Shown here: in pieces, positions 8,560 through 16,585 of the stretch
Layout of the letters: every line of letters begins with the position of its first letter
Position numbering within the stretch: the stretch's first letter is position 1
Source: Pleurocapsa sp. MO_226.B13
Lineage (GTDB): Bacteria > Cyanobacteriota > Cyanobacteriia > Cyanobacteriales > Xenococcaceae
Reading direction: 5' to 3'
NCBI GenBank assembly: GCA_030064795.1
Contig: JASJEI010000002.1
Span: 15,565 to 79,564 of the forward strand
Length of the DNA: 64,000 nt
The notes under the pieces: generated by a model
The model's database searches: none
Told to the model about the DNA's origin: nothing
The model's input: the letters and a program-made list of their open reading frames with translations, nothing else
Made by a program: the position numbers and the translations under genes

Positions 8560-9600
8560 CTAACTAGGAAGAGAATAAATTTGTCCGTCAATTAGTAATC
8601 TAGTAATTCCTTTATCTTGGAGGTAGCGAGAAGTTTTTTGAAGCATACGTCCGTCAGGTACTTTGATTACTCGTTCGCGACGATGAGAAAAGCGTTTAGC
8701 AATACGATGGTTGTCAAACACGGGTAAAGTTCTTTGTCTGATTTCATCTTGAGGAATTTCACCTAAATCGGCAAAATCTGCCAGAGGTTTGACAATCAAC
8801 TCCGCAGAACGGTCGATGACGAGATAGCAAGTACGAGGAAATGTAGCTTGAGAAAGGGGCAGGATTTCAACATCACTATACCTCGAACCCCGACTAGGAT
8901 AGGCGATCGCTTCTTCTTCGTCTTCCCAATCTTCGTCTTCTTCGTCTTCATCATCATTAATATCTTCAAGATCTTCTCCCAACATTTCTTTGAGAGTGAT
9001 GATATCAACCTCATCGTCGTCCTCTTCCTCTTCTAGATCGGGGCGATCGCTTTTGAGAATGAGACTATTACTTTTAGAAGTTTTACTTTCGACTCCTAGT
9101 TTTACTGGTGGTTTCTCCTCTAGAGCTTCTTCTTGAGCCTCTAAGTCACTGGTTTTTGCTTCTAATGCTGCCGCAGGTTCGGGACTAGTCGAAGAGCGAC
9201 GACGGCGACGACGTGTCTGTATTGATTGAGATTCGCCAAGGGTTTGAGCGATCGTTGGCTGAGGAGATTCAATATCTGGTACTACAGCAGTAGTTTCTAT
9301 GGTTTCCGTTTCCACTAGCTTGGTTGTTGGGGGGGATTTTTTGCCAGTCTTTTTCTTCTTAGCTTCAGTAGTTTTTTCTTTCTTGGCCGAAGTTTTTTCT
9401 CCTCTGGGAGTCCGCGCCAAGCGTTTTTGCTGAATCAGATCCTCGTATTCTGCCGAAGATAGTTTATTTTTAAGAAAGCGACTAATCGTAGAACTACTGA
9501 CCTCATAACGAGTTGCTAGGGTTGAAGTAGTGGCTTCAGAGTTACGATATAGCTGAAGAATTTCTTGCTTATCATCTTCGGTTAGTTTTCTAGGACTCAT
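8560..9600 (-). CDS. Conserved cyanobacterial HTH protein with acidic linker
   Basis: The 346-residue protein has three parts. Residues 1-55 form a transposase-like helix-turn-helix (LTEDDKQEILQLYRNSE...STLATRYEVSSSTISRFLK). Residues about 60-250 are a low-complexity linker: lysine-rich first (KKEKTTEAKKKKTGKK), then an arginine block (TRRRRRRSS), then a long run of Asp and Glu. The C-terminal 100 residues (CYLVIDRSAELIVKPLADFADLGE...) look folded and end in YLQDKGITRLLIDGQIYSLPS. Such proteins are often annotated as transposase from the HTH, but no DDE catalytic residues are present. A DNA-binding regulator or nucleoid-associated protein is more likely. It is single-copy here, with no terminal repeats around it. 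Confidence 0.75.
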   Translation of the reverse strand: MSPRKLTEDDKQEILQLYRNSEATTSTLATRYEVSSSTISRFLKNKLSSAEYEDLIQQKRLARTPRGEKTSAKKEKTTEAKKKKTGKKSPPTTKLVETETIETTAVVPDIESPQPTIAQTLGESQSIQTRRRRRRSSTSPEPAAALEAKTSDLEAQEEALEEKPPVKLGVESKTSKSNSLILKSDRPDLEEEEDDDEVDIITLKEMLGEDLEDINDDEDEEDEDWEDEEEAIAYPSRGSRYSDVEILPLSQATFPRTCYLVIDRSAELIVKPLADFADLGEIPQDEIRQRTLPVFDNHRIAKRFSHRRERVIKVPDGRMLQKTSRYLQDKGITRLLIDGQIYSLPS

Positions 9601-9738
9601 GCTTTCTTATATCCAAACTTGGAATTGTTTGCCGTGTTAGTTCACCGTATTAATTATAGGACTTTGATGATTCAATAGTCTGGAATTGCTCGGATAGTAA
9701 ACAGATTATTGAGCTTTGGGGTGAAATATCTGGAAGCT

Positions 9739-9830
9739 TTTTAGCGTCTTACGTGGTTGGACAAGGCGAGGAAACCAAGTCTTCGACTTGCGTTGCGCTT
9801 CCGCCGTCCCCCACGCGCTTTTAGCGTCTT
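9739..9830. mobile_element. Small inserted element flanked by 12-bp direct repeats
   Basis: A 68-bp GC-rich piece (9751-9818) is bounded by identical TTTTAGCGTCTT at 9739-9750 and 9819-9830. Its ends are inverted repeats: ACGTGGTTGGAC on the left against GTCCCCCACGCG on the right. The same end sequences (CTTACGTGG ... CCCACGCGCTT) bound another small element at 42062-42104. Direct-repeat flanks plus terminal inverted repeats are what a transposed miniature element leaves behind. No coding capacity. Confidence 0.65.
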
Positions 9831-9928
9831 TGCCAACTCGATCGAGTTTAAAGTACGCACAGCATAAATTAGTCCTGAAGCACCACTTACGCTGACAATC
9901 AGGGGTTTGTCAGCTAATAATTTTCTAG

Positions 9929-10678
9929 TTAAATTAATCCTTCAAATTCCAATTCTTCGATCATCTGCAAACCGCGAGGATCGCCGACCTTGAGGATAGC
10001 ACTTCTAGCGTCATCTTTAACCCCAAAATCTTCGTCTTCTACCAAAGATTCAATCAAAGCATCGATCGCAGTGGCATAAACTACATTAGAAGGTAGCTCT
10101 CGACACAGTTGCCCAATTGCCCAAGCACAGTTACTCCGTACTGCTGCGGTCTGGTCTTTTCTCAGACCCTCAATTAGAGGCGGAATTGCTGCAATGATGT
10201 TTTCGTAGTTTAAGGGGGCTATCTGCGCTAAACCACTAGCAGCCCAAAGTCTGACTGCTGAAATATCAGTTTTCAGGGCATGGATCAAAGGTTTGAGCGC
10301 GCGGGAATCTTTGCTATTGCCTAATGCCCAAACTATTCCTTTACGAACATAACCATTAAAGTCTGTTGCCAGTAGTTTAATCAAGGGTTCGACCGCACTA
10401 GGATCGGTATTGCGTCCCAGAGCATAGGTAGTACTGACTCGAACTAGAGGGCAAACATCGTCTAGCAGTTTGATTAGTAGAGGTACAGAGCGTCGATCTT
10501 CGAGTTCGCAAAACGCTCTGGCAGCTAGCATTCTTTCTGAAGGGATTTCTGATTCTAAGAGCGTTAACATTCGCTCTGGATCTGGAGGGGGAATCTCGGC
10601 TGTGGACTCTGCTGAATCGATTCGATCTAGAGGACTGCTGAGTTCGGCTTCTATTATACTTAATTCATCATTTTTCAT
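9929..10678 (-). CDS. HEAT-repeat protein (PBS-lyase-type repeats)
   Basis: The 249-residue soluble protein consists of five or so HEAT repeats from about residue 35 to the end. Examples are SERMLAARAFCELEDRRSVP, VRVSTTYALGRNTDPSAVEP, VRKGIVWALGNSKDSRALKP and VRLWAASGLAQIAP. The first 35 residues are acidic and probably flexible. Repeats of this kind occur in phycobilin lyases (CpcE/F, NblB) and in many scaffold proteins. There is no phycobiliprotein gene nearby, so a lyase function is not supported. It is a conserved cyanobacterial protein of unknown partner, most likely a protein-protein scaffold. It is transcribed alone, on the same strand as rnc but with a 148-bp gap. Confidence 0.8.
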   Translation of the reverse strand: MKNDELSIIEAELSSPLDRIDSAESTAEIPPPDPERMLTLLESEIPSERMLAARAFCELEDRRSVPLLIKLLDDVCPLVRVSTTYALGRNTDPSAVEPLIKLLATDFNGYVRKGIVWALGNSKDSRALKPLIHALKTDISAVRLWAASGLAQIAPLNYENIIAAIPPLIEGLRKDQTAAVRSNCAWAIGQLCRELPSNVVYATAIDALIESLVEDEDFGVKDDARSAILKVGDPRGLQMIEELEFEGLI

Positions 10679-10826
10679 AATCGCTCTTTGTCGCTCTGTT
10701 CTGGTTTGATTCTGGGCAGGTGATTAAAATTTTATATTTTACGTGCTTTTATCTTTTCATACTACTATTGGATTGTCTTAGCATAAACTGAGAAGGTTTT
10801 GCTAAATTGTTTGGGGATCGGAATAA

Positions 10827-11567
10827 CTAGGCTTCGGCAGCTCGTATCGCTAAAAAGGCTTGTTTGGCAGCAGCTTGTTCTGAAGCTTTTTTGGAACGTC
10901 CAAGGCCTTCACCTAGTAAACGATCCTTGAGCCAGACTTCGGCTAAAAAACGCTGTTCCTGCCAATCGTAATCTGCTGCTTTGGTCGATAATTTAAGCTG
11001 CTTGTTTTCTCGCACTCGGTATTCGGGCAGGAGTTTGTATTTTCCTTGTGTCCATTCTTGTAAGGCATCTTTGTAGTTAAAGCGAGCGGGATCTCGAAGC
11101 ACTTCTGCGGATTTAGTTTTTAATTTCCCATCGAGCCAAGGACGAATCAAATCCATATTGTGAGTACTTAGATACAATGCTCCCAATACCGCTTCAAAGG
11201 CATCTGCCAACCAAGACTGTCTACCCGTGGGGTTGCCTGTCGCATTACTACCGATCAGTAGATAAGGTTCGATGCCATAGTACTCGGCAAACTGAGCTAA
11301 AACGCGATCGCTTACCAAAATCGAACGAATAGCAGCAAATTCACCTACAGATTCTTGGGGATAGATTTCCAACAGTAATTCAGCAGCAATTAACCTGATC
11401 GCTGCATCTCCGACAAACTCTAACTGTTCGTAATTACCATCGCCAGAAATACTAGGATGAGTTAGAGCTAAATTTAGCAGCGACCAATTTACAGGTGCGG
11501 TTGCAGGTAAACCGAGCTTTTGAATAAATTTTTCTAATTGCTTTTGTCGTCTGGGATCTTCAAACAT
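10827..11567 (-). CDS. rnc: Ribonuclease III
   Basis: Double-strand-specific endonuclease for rRNA and mRNA processing. The 246 residues contain the RNase III domain with the signature YEQLEFVGDAAIRLIAAELL (about 42-61; catalytic Glu and Asp present) and the second acidic site in DAFEAVLGALYLS (about 122-134). A C-terminal double-stranded RNA-binding domain follows (about 163-245: NYKDALQEWTQGK... to KKASEQAAAKQAFLAI). Cyanobacteria often have two or three RNase III-like proteins; this is the full-length type with a dsRBD. The RNase P RNA gene lies just upstream on the same strand (about 25-bp gap), so two RNA-processing genes are neighbours. Confidence 0.95.
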   Translation of the reverse strand: MFEDPRRQKQLEKFIQKLGLPATAPVNWSLLNLALTHPSISGDGNYEQLEFVGDAAIRLIAAELLLEIYPQESVGEFAAIRSILVSDRVLAQFAEYYGIEPYLLIGSNATGNPTGRQSWLADAFEAVLGALYLSTHNMDLIRPWLDGKLKTKSAEVLRDPARFNYKDALQEWTQGKYKLLPEYRVRENKQLKLSTKAADYDWQEQRFLAEVWLKDRLLGEGLGRSKKASEQAAAKQAFLAIRAAEA

Positions 11568-11590
11568 TTAAATACGGACAGCGTAAAATG

Positions 11591-12042
11591 GAGAGAGTTG
11601 GAACGTAAGCCGGATTCTGTTCTCAACCTTAATTAACTGGTGTTTGACACAATTAATTTTGCTTGAGGGTAGTTATCTATCTGGGATGTTTGTTACCAAA
11701 CACCTCCTGCGGTTCTCCAAATTCGGGACTGGAAAAAGACCAACCATAGTCCCTCCGACCTTGCTCCCTACCGGGGTTTACCGAGCCAGTATCTCTCGAT
11801 ACTGCTGGTGCGCTCTTACCGCACCTTTGCACCCTTACCAACCGTAGGGGCGGTTCGCGATGCGGAGCGAGTCCTTTAGGGCGAACCGACCCTACATTTT
11901 TAAATTGGCGGTATTTTTCTGTGGCACTCTCCTCGCGATCGCTCGCACTGGGAATTATCCAGCAAGTCTGGTCTTTCGGGAGTCCGGACTTTCCTCAGAT
12001 CTGCCTCTAGGACAGATCTGCAACTACCTCGCCAACTCTCTC
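11591..12042 (-). ncRNA. rnpB: RNase P RNA (bacterial type A), with repeat insertion
   Basis: Read on the minus strand the region holds the conserved core of RNase P RNA: GAGGAAAGTCCGGACTCCC near the 5' end (about 11975-11995), the block around GGTAAACCCCGGTAGGGAG (about 11764-11784), and the 3' core with ACAGAATCCGGCTTACG (about 11604-11620). The ends pair as helix P1: AGAGAGTTGG at 12041-12032 with CCAACTCTCT at 11601-11592. Length is about 450 nt, somewhat long for a cyanobacterium because a 52-bp palindromic repeat (11844-11895) sits in what should be the P12 arm. This RNA is the catalytic part of the tRNA 5' processing enzyme. Confidence 0.95.
11844..11895. repeat. 52-bp palindromic dispersed repeat inside rnpB
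   Basis: The element starts GTAGGGGCGGTTCGC and ends GCGAACCGACCCTAC, so it can fold into one long hairpin. A copy of exactly the same length, with most positions shared, lies at 60078-60129. A longer relative at 56951-57063 shares the stretch AGTCCTTTAGGGCGAA. Its position in rnpB is where cyanobacterial RNase P RNAs vary (helix P12), so the catalytic core is spared. Confidence 0.85.
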
Positions 12043-12049
12043 ATGTATC

Positions 12050-12290
12050 TAGTTTATTATTGATCGATATGGAACTTCAATTAACTTGACGAGTTTAATC
12101 AATGAGAGCGATCGCTATCTTCTTAACAGCTAGAAGCTAAAAGCTATAAACTATAAGCTTTTTTGCCTTTGCCCAGAGTCAATGAAGTCATAATTTTTGG
12201 TCACAAAGCTTAATCTAAGTAATTAAGTAGTGTCTTTTGAATCAATAGCTTACAAAATTGAATGATATTTTTTAATCAGAGAGAAATTTA
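12050..12290. other. Spacer between divergent rnpB and DUF3611 gene
   Basis: About 240 bp without a gene. It should hold the rnpB promoter (minus strand, near 12045-12090) and the promoter of the DUF3611-ycf20-glycerate kinase genes. A short inverted repeat with an AAGCT core occurs at about 12140-12165 followed by six T; its role is not clear. Confidence 0.4.
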
Positions 12291-12293
12291 ACC

Positions 12294-12899
12294 ATGAATA
12301 ACGAATCAGAGATTACACCTTTTTCAGATAACATTAGTTCTTCCTCCTCTGCATCTGTTTCTAAATCAGCGCGGATGCGTCGGGTAGCTACGACTTTGAA
12401 GTGGGCGGGTTTAGCTGGATTTTGGATTCAAATAGTTTTGGGGGTAGTTTCTGCTGTCACCCTCGCTTTAGCGATAGTCAATAAAACCGAAAGAAGCAGT
12501 CCTGGTGTCGGGTTCAGCTTGTTTTGTGCTGTCTGTGGCTTGATTTGCTTGGTTGTCGGAATTTGTATTTCCTTTAGGTATGGCAAAATGGCAAATAAAT
12601 TTTCTATTCCCAAAGCTGTTCCACCTAAAAAAGCTACTACCATCAAAATAGTGCAAATTGCTATTGTTACTAGCCTAGTTGGTACATTGCTTTCTATTTT
12701 GGGGGCAGAAACCATCGCTGGTATTGTCCTCTCGAAAACCTTGGCTTTCGATCCAGCAAAGGTCTTTAATAATCAAAGCAATACAGAATTTGTTAATTCT
12801 TTGGATGTATTTATTATCCAAGCCTGTATTAATATTATCGCAGCTCATTTTGCAGGACTGGTTAGCTCTTTATGGGTTTTTTATCGGATTGATAAGTAG
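12294..12899 (+). CDS. DUF3611 family membrane protein
   Basis: The 201-residue protein has four hydrophobic segments (about 37-60, 75-95, 120-148 and 170-195) after a Ser-rich, soluble N-terminus. The layout and the segment RMRRVATTLKWAGLAGFWIQ match DUF3611, a family shared by cyanobacteria and plastids and thought to lie in thylakoid or envelope membranes. Function is unknown. It is followed 56 bp later by ycf20 on the same strand and then by glycerate kinase, so the three may form one transcript. Confidence 0.8.
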   Translation: MNNESEITPFSDNISSSSSASVSKSARMRRVATTLKWAGLAGFWIQIVLGVVSAVTLALAIVNKTERSSPGVGFSLFCAVCGLICLVVGICISFRYGKMANKFSIPKAVPPKKATTIKIVQIAIVTSLVGTLLSILGAETIAGIVLSKTLAFDPAKVFNNQSNTEFVNSLDVFIIQACINIIAAHFAGLVSSLWVFYRIDK

Positions 12900-12955
12900 C
12901 AGCTTGGCACGGTTAAACCGCAGCGAAATCTTAAGTAATTAATTAGTAATTAGTA

Positions 12956-13318
12956 ATGCAACGTACTCGGATCAATACTTTGGTGGAGCTTACTAGCGAT
13001 CGCCTTAAGATATTTTTTAGTAATCCTTGGCGACGAATTGCCCTCAGTTTAATCAGTATTCTCCTGGGCTTTTTTATGGGTTCGGCAATTGTCACCACCG
13101 CAGGACAAGATGCTGTCTGGGATATTCCTGCTGCTGCACTTGTATTTACCTTGACGGAATTAACGAGTAGATTTGTTTATGGTCGTTCTAAGCGTCGGCG
13201 ATCTGATGCTTTTCCTAACGTACTACAAAGATCTTCGCTTTATATCGATGTTTTAAATCTGTTCAAGGTCGGTTTGATTTATAGTTTGTTTCTCGAAGCC
13301 TTTAAATTGGGGTCTTAA
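12956..13318 (+). CDS. ycf20: Ycf20-like protein (DUF565)
   Basis: A 120-residue membrane protein with three hydrophobic segments. The opening RINTLVELTSDRLKIFFSNPWRRIALSLISILLGFFMG-type sequence is characteristic of Ycf20/DUF565, found in cyanobacteria, algal plastid genomes and plant nuclear genomes. In Arabidopsis and Chlamydomonas, Ycf20-type proteins affect thermal dissipation of light energy; the bacterial role is untested. The stop is directly followed (2 bp) by the ATG of glycerate kinase, which implies translational coupling. Confidence 0.88.
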   Translation: MQRTRINTLVELTSDRLKIFFSNPWRRIALSLISILLGFFMGSAIVTTAGQDAVWDIPAAALVFTLTELTSRFVYGRSKRRRSDAFPNVLQRSSLYIDVLNLFKVGLIYSLFLEAFKLGS

Positions 13319-13320
13319 GG

Positions 13321-14295
13321 ATGAAGGAAGAAGGAAAAGGAAAAAAAGCAGAAATATTCAGTCAGAGATTAGAATCTTTGACAAATAAAACCAATTCGGA
13401 GTTTTTTGCCGATTTATCGGCTGAGGCGATCGCAGTTTGCAATAGTTTGGGATTTGAACAGCAGGATCTAATCGCACCACAACTGGAAAAGTTATGGCTA
13501 CCTACCGCCTTGGAATTGGCTGAAGCCAGACAAAAGTCAAACAGAACCATAATTCAAGGAATTTTGGGCGGACAGGGGACGGGCAAAAGTACTCTGTGTA
13601 TTATTTTGAAGTTAATTCTGAATTACTTAGGCTTTGAAGTTGCCAGTCTTTCCATAGACGATCTCTATCTTACTCATGCAGAAAGACAGGAGTTAAAACG
13701 ACAAAACCCTCGTTTAATTTGGCGCGGCCCTCCTGGTACTCATGATGTTGCTCTGGGTTTGAAGGTCATCGAACAGTGTTTGCAGGAAGATTCAGAGGCT
13801 GAAATCTTGATGCCACGCTTTGATAAATCTGCCTGGAATGGTTCGGGCGATCGCATCTCCCCAGAAGCGATAACTAAACCAGATATTTTATTGTTTGAAG
13901 GCTGGTTTGTGGGAGTGAAACCCGTCCCTGAAACTTGCTTCGATAATCCTCCTGCACCTATTGTCACCGCCGAAGATATTCAATTTGCTAAAGATAATAA
14001 TCAGCGTCTCCAAGCTTATCTGCCCCTGTGGGAAAAATTAGACCGTTTGATTGTTTTGTATCCCGAAGACTATCGTTTGAGCAAACAGTGGCGCAAAGAA
14101 GCAGAACATAAAATGATCGCTTCAGGCAAGACAGGAATGAGCGATGAGGAGATCGATCGCTTTGTAGAGTATTTCTGGCAAGCGTTACACCCAGAATTGT
14201 TGATCGAGCCTTTAACTAAGACTGCCGATCTGGTAGTGGAAATAAAAAGCGATCGCTCTTTAGGTAGAATTCATCGAGCGATCGCCAAGAAATAA
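13321..14295 (+). CDS. D-glycerate 3-kinase (plant GLYK type)
   Basis: Last enzyme of the photorespiratory glycolate pathway: D-glycerate + ATP gives 3-phosphoglycerate for the Calvin cycle. The 324 residues show a P-loop GILGGQGTGKSTL (about 80-92), the SIDDLYLTHAERQEL segment (about 110-124), the substrate-side GPPGTHDVALG (about 138-148) and the DILLFEGWFVGVKP stretch (about 196-209). These mark the GLYK family of cyanobacteria and plants rather than the GarK or GlxK kinases. It starts 2 bp after ycf20. Length is normal for the family. Confidence 0.93.
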   Translation: MKEEGKGKKAEIFSQRLESLTNKTNSEFFADLSAEAIAVCNSLGFEQQDLIAPQLEKLWLPTALELAEARQKSNRTIIQGILGGQGTGKSTLCIILKLILNYLGFEVASLSIDDLYLTHAERQELKRQNPRLIWRGPPGTHDVALGLKVIEQCLQEDSEAEILMPRFDKSAWNGSGDRISPEAITKPDILLFEGWFVGVKPVPETCFDNPPAPIVTAEDIQFAKDNNQRLQAYLPLWEKLDRLIVLYPEDYRLSKQWRKEAEHKMIASGKTGMSDEEIDRFVEYFWQALHPELLIEPLTKTADLVVEIKSDRSLGRIHRAIAKK

Positions 14296-14298
14296 AAT

Positions 14299-14655
14299 CT
14301 AACTGCTAATTGGCACTTTGTCGAAGATTGCTGTTTCGGGGATAATAATATCAATTACATCTATTCCTTCAGGAACTTCCAACCAGAAATAAGCATTACC
14401 CCAAGAATCTCTCGGTAGATTGTTGATGTATGTCAAACTAGTACTTCTGTTTCTAATAGTACGGTAAACTTCGCTTGTTTCAGGATTCCTACCTTTTGAC
14501 ATCTTTAGGTTAAGGGAATCTACTTCTCCTTTGGGAACGATCCGACGAACTCGCAGCTGCACTACCACAACATTTTTCTCGTTGCTTTTGGGATTTTGAA
14601 TTCTTTTAACTGACAGCAGCTCGATTTTTATTTTGTTATCAACCCCTTGGCGCAC
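14299..14655 (-). CDS. Hypothetical protein, probably missing its 5' end
   Basis: From GTG 14655 the frame gives 118 residues, but it is open without a stop for about 40 further codons upstream (to about 14773). That stretch reads as a Ser/Thr/Asn/Gln-rich linker ending NNPIQPGQFVRQG, with no ATG before a TGA near 14775. The C-terminal 100 residues are beta-rich (IKIELLSVKRI...VVVVQLRVRRI...LEVPEGIDVIDIIIPE) and resemble the telokin-like DUF4352 type of exported domain, though I cannot confirm that. The likely reading is an exported or lipoprotein gene that has lost its signal-peptide exon-equivalent by deletion. It is convergent with the glycerate kinase gene, 3 bp away. Confidence 0.5.
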   Translation of the reverse strand: MRQGVDNKIKIELLSVKRIQNPKSNEKNVVVVQLRVRRIVPKGEVDSLNLKMSKGRNPETSEVYRTIRNRSTSLTYINNLPRDSWGNAYFWLEVPEGIDVIDIIIPETAIFDKVPISS

Positions 14656-14900
14656 GAATTGCCCTGGCTGAATGGGATTATTCGTTGACTCAGAATTATT
14701 AGTAGAAACGGACTGTCGCGCTGTTTGACTAGATATTTGAGTTTTATTTTCTTCTAACCCACCTTCCGCACGTCAAAATGTAATATGAAGCAATCAAGAC
14801 GAGCGGTAGAAAAAGATTAGAGATGCGCGTCGCCCCCGCGCCTTTCTCACCTTCAATCTGTAGAAAAGCAGATAAATGAATCTGCGTTTATCTGCGGACT

Positions 14901-15656
14901 TTATTTTCTTTGTCTAATCTCTATTAATAAACTATTCAACTCCGACTTTGCCGATGGGTTGTCAGGTAAATGACTATCTTGAAAAGCTACTTCCAATTCA
15001 GCTTGCAACCTTTGATATTCTTGAAAATGAGCTTCTAAATCGGTTTCTCTTAAAATTGTCTTTTCTGATTCCGTGCATTTCTGCGCGATTAAATCGTCAA
15101 GATAAGGTAAATTAAACTCTTGATTTAAATTAACCAAACTAGCTTCAACGATGCCAGTATTCATTAAATGAATTCCCGTGAGTAACACCCGATAAACATA
15201 GAGTAACGGCTTGACTCTATAAATATCTCCTTTAGTAAATAGTCGCCATTGACTCCTAGCAAAACCCAAATAATGATAATAATGATTGCGAGTAATGCAG
15301 CCAGAGGCGATCGCTTTTAATTGTTGGTGTTCTGGAGTAGTCTGGACTACTAGAGGGGAATATAACTGTTCGAGAACATATCCATTTCTTTTGAGCAATA
15401 AAAGAAAAAACTTTTTGAGATCGTGGGTTACTAAATCGATTTGTAAACCTGCTTTAATTTCGGATATTTCGATAGTTTCTCGTAGGGGATACAAGCCAAC
15501 TACTTCTTGGAGAGGTAAGATATGAATGCCTCGTAGATCGTAGTCAGAATCTGGCGAAGGAAAACCATATAAATGCGCGCCACTAATAGTTGCAAATAGT
15601 AGTGGATAGGTTTGTGACTTAGCTATTTTTGCTAATATTTCCTGCTGAATTATCAT
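14901..15656 (-). CDS. RlaP-type predicted nucleotidyltransferase
   Basis: The 251-residue soluble protein belongs to the DNA polymerase beta-like superfamily, RlaP/YcgL branch (COG3541). The hallmark is GAHLYGFPSPDSDYDLRGIH (about 26-45), which supplies the GS-like loop and DxD metal ligands, followed by the third acidic residue in LQIDLVTHDLKKF (about 71-83). The helical C-terminal half contains RSQWRLFTKGDIYRVKPLLY. Related proteins are linked to RNA repair or prophage contexts, but the transferred nucleotide and acceptor are not known. It is monocistronic and divergent from the broken PhyH gene. Confidence 0.8.
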   Translation of the reverse strand: MIIQQEILAKIAKSQTYPLLFATISGAHLYGFPSPDSDYDLRGIHILPLQEVVGLYPLRETIEISEIKAGLQIDLVTHDLKKFFLLLLKRNGYVLEQLYSPLVVQTTPEHQQLKAIASGCITRNHYYHYLGFARSQWRLFTKGDIYRVKPLLYVYRVLLTGIHLMNTGIVEASLVNLNQEFNLPYLDDLIAQKCTESEKTILRETDLEAHFQEYQRLQAELEVAFQDSHLPDNPSAKSELNSLLIEIRQRK

Positions 15657-15759
15657 TAGCTAACTATTTTTTCTACCTCGAATCATTCGAGTAATTATCT
15701 AAATATCTAAACTTTAAGGTTTATTAATGTATTTTTATTAAAATAATTTAAATTATCAG

Positions 15760-16410
15760 ATGGTCAATGAATTATCGCAAAACGGATATAAAATGATCGG
15801 GCAGTTTATTAATGTCGATCTAGTCGATCGCTTAATAAATGCTATTGATGACCGACTAAAAACCAAGTCAAATTATGGCATTAGAAATTTACATCATCAA
15901 ATACCTGAGGTCAATAATTTAGCAAATTCTAAGTTGATTTTAAATACCTTACAAAAGTATACTCAAGCCCAGAATTTAAAATTAATTTAAGCTATATTTC
16001 TTAATACAAACTTAAATCATAATTGGTCAGTAGCTTGGCATCAGGATAAAACTATTGCCGTTGAAAATAAAATTATCCTTCCTGGCTTTAAAAATTGGAC
16101 GGTCAAACAGGGAGTTCCTCACGTACAACCACCATCGAGTATTTTAGAAAAAATTATTACTATTAGAATCGCCTTAGACGATACCGATCGCAATAATGGT
16201 GCTTTAAAAATAATTCCGCGATCGTACAAATTAGGAGTCTTAAACTAAGAAAAAATTAATCAAATTAAAGAGCGACAAACTTCTTTATTCTGTTCTCTTC
16301 AAGCAGGAGATGCTTTGATTATGCACCCTTTGATTTTGCATTCTTCTCTTAAATCTAGAAGCAATAACGAACGACGCACGATTCATTTAGAATATATCAG
16401 TAGTGACTGA
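15760..16410 (+). pseudogene. Phytanoyl-CoA dioxygenase (PhyH) family protein with two in-frame stops
   Basis: A continuous frame of 217 codons (ATG 15760 to TGA 16408-16410) is broken by TAA at 15988-15990 and TAA at 16246-16248, with no indel. The Fe(II)/2-oxoglutarate dioxygenase residues are still there: the HxD pair in SVAWHQDK (H94, D96), the distal His in HPLILHSS (H194) and the 2-oxoglutarate arginine region NNERRTIHLEY. Family members hydroxylate various small molecules; substrate unknown. Because all catalytic motifs survive, decay is recent or the stops are read through. A short product (76 residues) from the first segment would lack every metal ligand. Confidence 0.85.
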
Positions 16411-16419
16411 CCGATGGCA

Positions 16420-16562
16420 TTTTACAGCCGTTTTCAGTTGAATAGACGAGGACACGGGGGGCGAGGTTGCCTCGCCCCTGTGAGATGTCCGTTCCGCTGT
16501 TAATGAACTAGTTCGTAGCTATTAGCTATCAGCTATTAGCTACCCGCTTTCTTAAATTTTAT
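16420..16562. repeat. Dispersed repeat, copy A, with inner insertion
   Basis: The stretch TTTACAGCCGTTTTCAGTTG... to ...TTTCTTAAATTTTA recurs at 41964-42121. The copies share the start, the TAGTTCGTAGCTAT block, the GCTATTAG.TACCCGC block and the end. This copy has an extra GC-rich hairpin (about 16449-16487: GGGGCGAGG... / CCTCGCCCC), while the other copy has a different insert nearer its end. Both copies lie just after the stop codon of a gene. Confidence 0.7.
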
Positions 16563-16585
16563 AAGCGCAGTAAAAGCAAAAGATC

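Noticed and set aside
8930..9040. Lys/Met-rich and Phe/Ile-rich frames opposite or beside the HTH gene
   Set aside because: They are shadows of the Asp/Glu-rich codons of the acidic linker.
9929..10678. HEAT protein as a phycobilin lyase (CpcE/F or NblB)
   Set aside because: Repeats alone are not specific; no phycobiliprotein genes are near and no lyase-specific segment was seen.
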